DNA of 64,000 bases from Anastrepha obliqua (lineage: Eukaryota; Arthropoda; Insecta; Diptera; Tephritidae). Shown one piece after another: positions 55,561-64,000 of this stretch (position 1 is its first letter; the number at the start of each line of letters is the position of its first letter). Location: NCBI RefSeq assembly GCF_027943255.1, contig NC_072896.1, forward strand, positions 121,427,879 through 121,491,878. The letters run 5' to 3'. The notes beneath the pieces are model-generated. The model worked only from the letters and a program-made list of their open reading frames with translations, made no database searches and was not told the origin of the DNA. The position numbers and the translations under genes were made by a program.

Positions 55561-56263
55561 CCTGCTGGAATGGCCCAGAAAGCAGGTAACTTGGTGCCAC
55601 ATCAACCAACTGAAGGAAAGAGATATCAAGAGACGTTTGGTGACGTGTGAGGTGCTTCTTGAACGGCAGAAAAGAAAAGGTTTTCTGCATCGCATCACTA
55701 CTGGCGATGAAATATGGATTTATTATGATAACCTTACGCGTCGAAAATGTTGGAGCCTGCCAGGTGAACAAGGCTTCAAAGGTTATGTTATGCATCTGGT
55801 GGGATCAGAAGGGTGTGATCTATTATGAGCCCCCTTAAGCCATCTGAAATCATCAGTGGCGAACGTTATCGATTGCAGCTAGTGCGTTTGAATGGAGCTT
55901 TCAAAGTAAAGTGGCCGAACTCTCAAAAAAAAATGGGACGGTAGACATAAAAAACTGATTTTGCTGCATGACAACGCCAGGCCACACGTTGGAAAATCGG
56001 TCCTGAAATATTTAGAGGGGCTGAATTGAGAAATCTTGCTCCACCCGCCGTATTCCCCACACATTGCACCTTCGGATTACCATCTGTTTCGATCAATGCA
56101 GTCAACCCTTATTGGAGAGCGGTTCACTTCTTACGATAGTATCGCAAACTGGCTCAATGAATGGGTCAAGTCAGGAGAACTCGAATTTTTCGCCAGAGGA
56201 ATCCGCATGCTGCCTGAAAGACGAAGTAGAGTTGTAGCTTCGAATGGTACATACTTCACGTAA
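55561..56263 (+). pseudogene. DD34D mariner transposase, 5'-truncated
   Basis: Plus strand. A VTWCHINQLKERDIKRR stretch begins the readable part, then LLERQKRKGFLHRITTGDEI (first Asp; 55690 region) and a frame change to CIWWDQKGVIYYEPP. LLHDNARPHVGKSVLKYLEG (second Asp, about 55969) is in another frame, then LHPPYSPHIAPSDYHLFRSM (third Asp) and VASNGTYFT with a stop at 56261-56263. The Asp of the usual YSPD is His here, but the catalytic Asp in APSD is kept. The DNA-binding part is missing. Confidence 0.72.
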
Positions 56264-57345
56264 TATCCTGTATTATTTAATTGTTTAAATAATTGGTAAC
56301 TTTGGCAAAGAAAGGACAGAAATTTATTGCCATGCCCAATACTTTGAAACTAAATGTATTGAAGAAGACGCCGAGATGTCGATTCGCAATGGTTTTCAAG
56401 ACGTTTGGCCTTTGTTCTTCGACTACGTGGGAAATTTTACGTAAGGATAAAATACAGCAAGAATTGAAGCCAAACACCAAACGCGTCGCATTTTGGTTTT
56501 TGTGCTCATTTAGATTTATTATTCAGATTTATTGGTAGAAGTAGTAGAAAATGGACTGATCGAATGGATCATGTAACTCGTAGCCGCGACGAAATGCGGC
56601 GGATATCATAAAATAAAAAAATGCATTCCAAAAAGATTGCAGTTTTGCATTATGATTTTAAGTTTGCAAGCTCTTAAAGAAATCCTTTATCTTTAAGCAA
56701 CGATAGAGACCAGTTCTAGAAAGTGATGAACGCTCGTAATTGGAAAAACGTAGCAAGAGAGAGAGAGAGAGAGTGAACTGGAGGATGATTATTGATGAAG
56801 CTTTGGCCTACCACAGACTGTGAAGCTAAGAAGAGAAGGAATTGGTCACATATCTCGTAGCCGTGTCGGACATATACCCCATATCCTATTATATCAAAAA
56901 GTAAATGGCATGAAATTATCTACTGGACTATAATAAACAAATTTATTCCAAGAATCTGTCTATTTTGCAATATCATTTCAAGTTCGCGAGCTCTTAAAAA
57001 TACACCCCCTACAAGTACATAAACTGAAATTGTGCAGAAATGTTTGCTTTTCCCTGTTTTCTCGACCGCCCATAATTATATGTTTTTATGTAAACTCTAT
57101 TTTTTGTAAACTTATCTCAAAGCTACAGAAGCACATGGAAATCTCTTTTATAGGTTATTTGTATTAAAAATAACAAAAATAATAAAAAATTAGGCTGAGT
57201 TAAAATTTACAAAGGCTAACATAAAGCCTTTCTATTTTAAGCCAAAATAAGATTTTGAAACTTCTTTCACTTCTAAAAGAGGTGCATACCTCATTAGCTG
57301 GCATACTCGTGTTCGAATACAGACAAATGTAGGTAGGTATGTACA
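56264..57345. other. no recognised gene
   Basis: Contains a short perfect inverted repeat (attatttaa/ttaaataat, about 56272-56293), an AG run at 56757-56774, and aactggaggatgattattga, which could be the last codons of a LINE but is too short to call. Confidence 0.4.
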
Positions 57346-57347
57346 TA

Positions 57348-58253
57348 CCAGGTATATACCTATGAAATGAGACTTTTTTTTAGTTTCAAACGTTTATCAA
57401 CGAAAAATGGTTACAAATTTAATCTTGAAAATAATAGCCATCGCTAGCGACACATTTTTCCCATCTTTCAGGCAATTTGTGGATGCCGCGCCAAAAAAAA
57501 TAGCCGTCCTTGGCCGCAAACCAATCATCGAGCCATTTTTTGGCTTCTTCGTGAGAATTGAAGCGCTGCTCGGAAAGTGCGTGACCCATCGACGCAAACA
57601 AATGATAATCGGAAGGCGCCAAGTCTGGTGAGAAAGCCTCATGCACTAGCGATTCCCAATCGTACGTCTCCGCCAATTCCCGGGTCGCTCTTGTTCTTTG
57701 TGGCGGTGCATTGTTATCAAGTTAGTTCATGCGGCACCCATCTTCCGACCTTTAAATCATACAAACGTTTGGAAATGGTTTTTTGGATCACTCCCAACTG
57801 CTCTGCCATCATTTTTTGCGTTTGACCATCATCTTCATCCAACAATGCTTGCAATTCGGCGTCCTCAAACTTTTTCGGTGGCCGGCCACGGTCCTCGTTC
57901 TCCACGCTAAAATCACCACTTCGGAATTATTCGAACCACCTGAAACACTATGCTCAACTTAGAGCATGCCCCCCATAAGCTTCTATAAGCATTTGATGAG
58001 CTTGAGAAGCGTTGTTCTTCAATTGATAACAGAAAATCAACGATGTCCGCAAATCGTAGTTTGAAGGCACGAAATTCGACATTTTTAAGAACGACAAAAA
58101 TGCATTGTTGTATGAAACGTAACAAACAATGAACTGAATATTGTTGACAGATGACAGACGAAAAAAACAAGACATTTGGGAATGTTTAAAAATACTCCTA
58201 GCGACATCTATGCACTAATAGCTGTAAATCTCATTTCATAGGTATACACCTGG
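57348..58253 (-). mobile_element. DD34D mariner with internal deletion
   Basis: 906 bp. Ends ccaggtatatacctatgaaa and (reverse complement) ccaggtgtatacctatgaaa, one mismatch in 20, TA at 57346-57347 and 58254-58255. Transposase on minus: MSNFVPSNYDLRTSLIFCYQ, MLIEAYGGHALS, then GRPPKKFEDAELQALLDEDD with QTQKMMAEQLGV (helix-turn-helix region). The middle, with the first and second Asp, is deleted. Then AFSPDLAPSDYHLFASMGHA (third Asp) and CVASDGYYFQD at the end. N-terminal part is related to that in the deleted mariner at 23600, but the ends differ. Confidence 0.83.
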
Positions 58254-58255
58254 TA

Positions 58256-58475
58256 GGTAGGGTGGTTGCACACACACACTTAGACCTGTAGCTTTTATAA
58301 ACGAGCAAAGCTTCGTTAGCTTTACATGCGCTATACCCGCTACATTTGTGAAGAATGCATTGCCAAGAGTGCTAAATCTCCTTCTAGCTAAGCCTTCACA
58401 CTCACATAGGAGGTGTCTGATAGTTTCTTCTTCTTGCGTGTTAAGGTAGCTTCTACAAAATAGTCGCAACTGGCT
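58256..58475 (-). pseudogene. LINE C-terminal fragment
   Basis: Minus-strand open stretch RLFCRSYLNTQEEETIRHLL with CECEGLARRRFSTLG and KLTKLCSFIKATGL, the C-terminal Cys/His motif of a Loa/I-like ORF2. It begins exactly where the (GTTAG)n tail of the next LINE ends, so that LINE seems to have inserted into this one. Confidence 0.65.
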
Positions 58476-59690
58476 GTTAGGTTAGGTTAGGCTTGGCAGT
58501 TGCATCGCACATAGAGACAGCGATGCCACTTAGACCACGAAATGGGTACGTTGTGAGCCGCGAAGTATGGGCTACATTCCCCTTTCCATATTGAACCATC
58601 CTGAGCTTTTAACAAAGCATAAACGGTTGTGGATACCTAAAGTGTATAGATTATCTATATTCGTTAAGAAGTAGGAACTTAAATATCGGTTCCTGCTTCT
58701 AGCTAGAGCTGGGTATGTGCAAAAAAGGTATTGAATTGTTTCCAACTCCTCCTCATTTCTGCAGCTACGACAGAAATTATGCGTGTAAACGTCTAATCTC
58801 CTTGCATGATTTCCTAAGAGACAATGTCCTGTGAGGGCCCCTACTAAGGTCCTAATTTGAAGTCTACTCTTTATAATACTCTTGGACAGACGTAGATTTA
58901 GCCCTGGGCATGTTTGCCTATTAATTTCCCAGGTGTTAACACTAATCCATCTTTGATTTGCGGAACTGATTAGTGCGTCCTTAATAAAAAGCTTACAAAT
59001 TGCGAGAGGTATCTCCATAAAATTGCTTATGTTTAGCATACAGGTACCTTCTCTTGCAAGTTGGTCAGCCCTACAGTTCCCCGGTATATCCCTGTGGCCT
59101 GAAACCCAGCATAAGATTATACGATATTGTTTGGCCATCTCATTAAGATACTGGAGACAACGTAAGACACTCCTTGATGTTGTTTGGAGCGCATCCAGGG
59201 CTCGTAGCGCAGCTTGGCTGTCTGATAGAATGCAGATATCTGTTGATGATATTCTGCTTATCTTTAACCATTTTAAGGCTTCATAAATTTTTATTGAAAA
59301 ACACTACAGTGATACGGTAGTTTAAAGGATTCACTGAAAGAAAGCTCTTCGCAAAATAACCCCGATCCTAAACCGTTGTCCATTTTAGATCCGTCCGTGT
59401 AAATCTTAACGGGTGTGTTGGGTGTTGGATCTTCTTCAAGCCATTCCAGTCTAGAAGGGATTTTAATTAGGAAATTCCTTGCGAAGCAGAGTCTAGAAGG
59501 GATTTTAATTAGGAAATTCCTTGCCAAGCAGAGAATGGAAGGGTGATAATCACAGTCACTTGGTATATCCGTATAGGAGTCTAAGATGGTTGAATGTCCA
59601 TGTGTGACAGTTTCCCATTATGAGCTCGCTTCGAGCCTTAAGGCGGAACAGGCCGCTGATTTTTTGCAAAAGTTACTCTTCCGGTATTAA
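58476..59690 (-). pseudogene. Loa-like LINE 3' half (RNase H, C-terminal motif, CCTAA tail)
   Basis: Minus strand. From about 59690 down: ARSELIMGNCHTWTFNHL-type linker, RNase H with KIYTDGSKMDNGLGSGLFCE (first Asp) and YHCSVFQ. After a gap and frame change come QYRIILCWVSGHRDIPGNCR with ADQLAREGTC (last acidic motif), a LVGALTGHCLLGNHARRL segment, NFCRSCRNEEELETIQYLFC, and NRLCFVKSSGWF. The long frame at 59138-58572 is open for 188 codons. The end of the element is (CTAAC)3 at 58476-58491 on the sense strand. RT and endonuclease are missing. Confidence 0.78.
59449..59532. repeat. 42-bp tandem duplication inside the LINE
   Basis: Two 42-bp copies (59449-59490 and 59491-59532), one mismatch apart (gcgaagcaga / gccaagcaga). 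42 is a multiple of three, so the frame before RNase H is kept. Confidence 0.9.
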
Positions 59691-60295
59691 GAAATGATTT
59701 TTATGGCCTTACCTGCGACAAAATTAAGCACTTTGCCGCTATTCTATTATAATAAGAATAACGAAAGAATGTATTTTAATTTAAATCGCAAACTAGAGTC
59801 TTTTATAATGCAAATATTTTTGTATGGCCTTAGGTGGAAATCAGCATGTTCGCTGCTCATCATTGTCATATAAGGGTGTACATATTTTCTCTATTCCTAT
59901 TTTCTAGTCTGCTCTTTGAAGCACTTCCATTTGGGTGTATTTCGCTAAGTTGCCAAGTTTTTCCAATTTAACAGCTTTTCGTTAATGTTTGTTTTCACTT
60001 TTTGTACTTCATTGCTTTGGCTGAGACGCCACTCAGTCTAAGACCAGACACTTCTTTTACGTAATGCAGAATACGCGTGACCTTCTTGTTATTTTGGATT
60101 TTCTAAGTGTGCGCACTTAGAGGTGAATGCATTAGGGTTGCTCTTATTTGTATGATTTTTTATTGTTTTTTTAATTAGTTCGTTTTTTTTTTTTAATTTA
60201 ATGCCTGCATAGATATATTTTTGTGACAAATCCTTTTCAGTTGAAGATCAGCTATACTTAAAACTGAATAGAGGAAGTCGAGTGATTTTCCTTTT
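59691..60295. other. non-coding, no recognised feature
   Basis: AT-rich unique-looking sequence. Confidence 0.4.
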
Positions 60296-60608
60296 CACGA
60301 CAACGCACCAATTCACGTCCCGGGAGTAGTGTTCGCAAAATTAATGGAAATAGGGCTCCAACTCGTTCACGTGCCTTCTATTCTTCTGACTTGGCTCCCC
60401 GGGATCCCTTGGACTACTATTCGTTCCCCAATTTGAAGAAATGGCTGGTGGGAAAAATAATTTATTCAAAGGAAAAGGTGATTGCAGAAAGAAATGGCTG
60501 TTCAGACTTGGACAAATCTTCGGAAGGGATCAACAAATTCAAGCAGCGTTAACTGAAGCGTATAAGCCTCAAAGAAGACTATGTAGAAAAATTAAAAACA
60601 TTTACCCA
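60296..60608 (+). pseudogene. DD34D mariner, C-terminal fragment
   Basis: HDNAPIHVPGVVFAKLMEIG (second Asp motif) at 60296 onward. The third Asp motif (SDLAPRDPLDYY-type) is scrambled by a frame change near 60390. A FPNLKKWLVGKII stretch and KEDYVEKLKTFT end follow. No terminal repeats seen. The TTAA MITE sits directly downstream. Confidence 0.6.
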
Positions 60609-60616
60609 AACAATTA

Positions 60617-61354
60617 AGGGGTAACACCACTGTAGAAATTTCAAAAAATTGATTTTTTTTTTATAAGCTTAAAAAATTCTTTGAACCTTTTAAAATACAG
60701 AACAAAAAGTTTCATACGTTACCGAAGTCTATTTCATAAATATTTTAAGCTTTTAACCAAGCGTTCGTGACTGCTACCTAACGACTTCTCCAAATTTTCA
60801 AACTTTAAACGCGTTTTTCTCGAAACACGTTTTCTGAAATTGGCACGCAGCATAACTCAAACAATTTTAAATATTTTTAATCAGGTTTTTCACTACGTCT
60901 GTATAATAACCTTATTAAGAGAAGAGCGTAGGGGATTTTCGATAGATTAATTTAAACGATTGTTATAATTATTTAAGTGCCGTTTTTTTAGTCCAAAATA
61001 GAGTTTTTTCCTTCAAATGCTTGCTAATTCCACAAAAATAAATATTTTTTAAATCCCCTATGTGTTTCTCTAGCTATTCTTATCTAGATTAAGAAAAAAA
61101 ATGTTTCTTTGTTCCAGATTAAAATTTGCACCCTCTGTGCTGCGTGCCGCGGAGCTCCTTCAAGAGAAACCACATTACAAAAATGTCTCCAATGCCGCCA
61201 TTTTGTAAAATTTCTCGATCAAACTTTGTAGTTTTGTATTTTAGTATATGAGTAATAACTTCCCAAATCAGAGTGATTGTTTCCCCTTTCCTTCTATAGA
61301 AAAAAATTCTTTAAAAATCGTGTTTATTTTACGCGTGTACAGTGGTGTTACCCC
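60617..61354. mobile_element. TTAA-flanked (piggyBac-like) MITE, 738 bp
   Basis: Perfect 17-bp inverted ends ggggtaacaccactgta, bounded by TTAA at 60613-60616 and 61355-61358. AT-rich interior without a transposase frame. Same design as the 708-bp element at 9123, with different terminal bases. Confidence 0.8.
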
Positions 61355-61358
61355 TTAA

Positions 61359-62088
61359 GTAGTTTTTATTATTGCCCGTACTTTTCAAACGACGTACTTT
61401 TCAAGTGTAGCAAATTGCGATTCCGTTAGCTGAGCAAATCTCCGCAGCTCTCAAATGACTTATGAAGTATTTAATGGAAAGCTTACATTTCGTCCCTACT
61501 ACAATTACGCATTGCATAAAGCTTTTCCCCTAGGTGACTCTTTACGGGTTACCTAAGCTTCAAAGCTTGATAAATTTGAAAACTGACACACAGTGCGGAT
61601 CTTATAAGCCCCTTGTGTTATAAATCTCAAAGAAATAAAATAGTAAACAAGTTAATCCCATAGCTTTGATAGCCCTACCGCTCTTCCCACTATCCCTATA
61701 CTAACTAAAGTACCTTTCCCTTTTTGATAGATTTATGGATTTTTGCATGAAGCTTTAGTGAGCCCTTGCTTGAGGCACACAGTAGCTATGAGAAATCATA
61801 TGACGAGTTGTTTCTAAAGAGGTCATTCTACGGTAGACAATATCTAACCTTTTACTCCAGTTTTGTTCATGATAAATCTTCACACATCTTCTTTTGCGTA
61901 TATAATTGCTGGCTCCTGCTCTCGTGGGATAGCATGAAAAATACAGTATAAATTTGAGGAGAAACTCAGAGAAATGAAAACCTTTGCTTTTGCATCAGTT
62001 TATCTTTAGGTTAGAATAAATCCCTAATCACGCGACGGGCCCATAAAGCATCAACAAATTCGTCCATTACACAAAAAAGACAGCTTAA
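61359..62088. other. no recognised gene
   Basis: Unique-looking. A 61-codon frame at 61766-61951 has no motif. Confidence 0.4.
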
Positions 62089-62540
62089 CTATAATTGTGT
62101 TAACCATTTCAAGCTACTGATGAAATTCACCGGGTGTGCTTTACCAGCAGGTGTAGCAAAAAAGTTAGAGCTCAGATGTTTGAATCTTAGCTCGACGAGA
62201 GCAGGGCAGCTGAGAAAATGGTGCTGATATGATTCCGCCTCCTCTGTCTAAAGCTTATGCTGAAAAAACTTCAAGCAATTCCAACTTCCCCCGCAGGGAA
62301 ACCTATCAGACAATGCTCGGTAGGTACGTCCAAGCTACGGCTTTGTTATTCTTAGAAATTCACTCGAGCGCCTTCCGAAGAATATCGGGACTTTGCACGT
62401 TTGCGTACCAACCCAGCGCTCGCTCAGTTGACGTGAAACCAATATTTCCAGGAATAGTCTACAGGTTCTCAAGGGAACCTCAAACCTCTCATTTCGCGAG
62501 GAAACCGTCTACAGGGTTCTCTTTATAGCCAGCTCATCAG
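62089..62540 (-). pseudogene. Loa-like LINE 3' fragment, same family as the element at 696
   Basis: Minus strand. FEVPLRTCRLFLEILVSRQL, SERWVGTQTCKVPIFFGRRS, then SYQHHFLSCPALVELRFKHL and SSNFFATPAG, ending NFISSLKWLTQL with a stop at 62089-62091. These match the end of the plus-strand Loa-like ORF2 (LSERWENAQTCKVSKSF; SYFFATPAEIAG; FISSIKRLTQT) in order and wording. Contains a stop and at least one frame change, and part of the Cys motif is missing. No CCTAA tail is visible here. Confidence 0.75.
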
Positions 62541-63085
62541 CCCAGCAGATTATTACTTGTATGTATTATTATTACATCAAACTTCAGTGTGTTTGCTCGT
62601 AATTACTCGCCTTCTAAGCGGCTTTACCAATTGTGTAGTTTATTTGTTACTTCTGGGTTTATCTGGAGAGTCTTAGCTATAGTTGCCCTTGGTAAAGTAG
62701 TAACGTACTATTACTGAGATATTTTGGAAAATCGTATTTATAATCTAAATATATATCTTAGCGTTCGTCAAATGCTGGATTGGATACTTCGAATGTGCTC
62801 CTACCAGTATCAAAAATGCCCAGCAAGATTGACGGTCACCACCCCGAAAAATAGTACTTGCAATAATCAAAAAAAGTACTTGCGATAATCAATCAAAATC
62901 GAAAGTTAAAGTTACGTTAAATAGCGCGGAATTAAGGAAGCAGTGGTTTGGTTGCTTGCTTCGGATCATAGATCATAGCCATATTAACTATTTACATGTG
63001 ACATGTGGCGGCCACCGTAGCCTGACTACGTGGCTAGCAGAATCTCCGTACATGAAACACCAAAAGGTAGACACATTTTATTCTA
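62541..63085. other. no recognised gene
   Basis: Unique-looking. Contains a short direct repeat (aatagtacttgcaataatca / aaagtacttgcgataatcaa near 62850-62900). Confidence 0.4.
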
Positions 63086-63165
63086 ATAGCGATCGCCCCT
63101 CGGCAGACAATGACAAACCTCCGAGTGTATTTCTGCCATGAAAAAGCTCCTCATACGAAATAATT
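63086..63165 (+). mobile_element. SINE fragment (middle part)
   Basis: taatagcgatcgcccctcgg, cagacaatgacaaacctccg and gtatttctgccatgaaaaag match the family body; both ends missing. Confidence 0.7.
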
Positions 63166-63354
63166 TGCACCTGAGAAAGATTACCCACCGATTACTGTCA
63201 CACTTTACCACCCCGGGACCAAAGATTATTCACACTCATTCGTCAATGAAAGCGGCGGCCATATTTAAGTAACTGCGCCTTGAATTGACTTAACTTCCTT
63301 TGCATCCACCAGATTTCGATCCTCAGCGACTATTAATTGTTTCCAAACTTAAAT

Positions 63355-63505
63355 ATACCCCTTTAGAGGAAAAAAAATTCGTCTAAAGCTGTGGTCTTGG
63401 CCTATTTTGAAGACTTGGACAAATATTTTTCTCTAAAAGCATCCAAAGGTTAGACGACCGCTGAGTGAAGTGCAATGTTCTTAATGGAGATTATTTCGAA
63501 GAATA
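63355..63505 (+). pseudogene. mariner C-terminal fragment
   Basis: AYFEDLDKYFSLKASKG and NVLNGDYFEE with a stop at 63503-63505 resemble the last 50 residues of DD34D mariners. Too short to assign a family. Confidence 0.5.
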
Positions 63506-63600
63506 AAGATCATTTTGACAAAAGAAATGTATTCGTTTCAGGATATTTTCATTGATTATAAAACATAAACCCACTACTAACTAAGATTTGCGGTATTTGG

Positions 63601-64000
63601 GGTTAGGTTAGGTTAGGTTAGGTTATGGTGGTAGTCGGTCCGTATGACCAACTCACTTAGACCTTACAGGTCCGTTATAATATCACTGTGCGACACGAGA
63701 ACCTTGTTTATTTATTTTCATGGAACCATTTTGAGACTCTTATGATTGGTCTTATCGTCGCGCCAGATAATACTGTAAGAGAATGGAAAAAGTGTTTACC
63801 TAGACAACCTGCTCTGATTTTAGCTAAGACTGGACAATTGCAGAGAAAGTGCTCAACTGTTTCTTCCTCTGCCTCACCTCTACAACTTCTACAATATTAA
63901 TGGGAGAAAACTCCTAGTCTCGAGGAATGCCTGTCAAACAGCCAATGACCGGTGACACAAGCCACGGCCTTCGAGATATCATCTCTTGAGATGCTGAGCA
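63601..64000 (-). pseudogene. Loa/I-like LINE 3' end with (CCTAA)n tail, runs off the window
   Basis: Minus strand. Coding sense enters at 64000: LSISRDDISKAVACVTGHWL, FDRHSSRLGVFSH, then after a stop YCRSCRGEAEEETVEHFLCN and CPVLAKIRAGCLG, ending RVSKWFHENK (stop near 63705). The C-x2-C...H-x4-C motif is intact. The 3' UTR is followed by five GGTTA units at 63601-63625 on the plus strand, which read as CCTAA repeats on the element's sense strand. Confidence 0.75.

Noticed and set aside
63601..63625. True telomeric DNA
   Set aside because: Only five pentamers, interstitial, and directly attached to a LINE 3' end in the same orientation as other copies.

Overview
The window looks like repeat-rich intergenic DNA from an insect, most likely a dipteran and possibly a tephritid fruit fly. 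The evidence is the transposon mix: DD41D (rosa-type) and DD34D mariners, a Tc1 element, a copia element primed by half of initiator tRNA-Met, an R1-clade LINE inserted in an ACAY-type microsatellite, and Loa/I-like, Jockey-like and RTE-like LINEs. The species assignment is inference. I found no convincing host protein-coding gene, no tRNA or rRNA gene and no CRISPR array.

Layout. 0-5 kb: hAT-like transposase tail, then a nearly complete Loa-like LINE with three inactivating lesions. 5-10 kb: Jockey-like RT remnant, tRNA-derived SINE, two decayed DD41D mariners, a 177-bp MITE and a 708-bp TTAA MITE. 10-16 kb: LINE 3' end, an AT-rich minisatellite of about 45-bp units, a Jockey-group RT remnant split by a 543-bp SINE-like insertion, and an RTE-like 3' end. 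16.9-18.8 kb: a full-length Tc1 element interrupted by a SINE. 18.9-21.9 kb: two convergent LINE remnants. 23.6-26.3 kb: a deleted mariner, then a satellite of about 125-bp units split by an intact DD41D mariner. 27-40 kb: deleted mariners, SINE and LINE fragments separated by unique AT-rich or microsatellite DNA. 41.2-48.6 kb: a second satellite (about 115-125 bp units) that received a complete copia element and an RTE-like LINE. 49-50.4 kb: full-length dead mariner. 51.0-53.7 kb: 5'-truncated R1-clade LINE with an open RT frame. 54.9-64 kb: minus-strand Loa-like 3' ends, several mariners and a second TTAA MITE.

Only two long coding regions look undamaged: the DD41D mariner transposase (24835-25920, minus) and the R1-clade RT frame (51004-53376, plus). 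Almost everything else carries frameshifts, stops or deletions. The most useful structural signals are (i) a shared 3' terminus between the tRNA-derived SINE and an RTE-like LINE, suggesting a SINE/LINE partnership; (ii) telomere-like (CCTAA)n tails on several Loa/I-like LINE 3' ends; (iii) several clean target-site duplications that order the nested insertions; and (iv) two TTAA-flanked MITEs.
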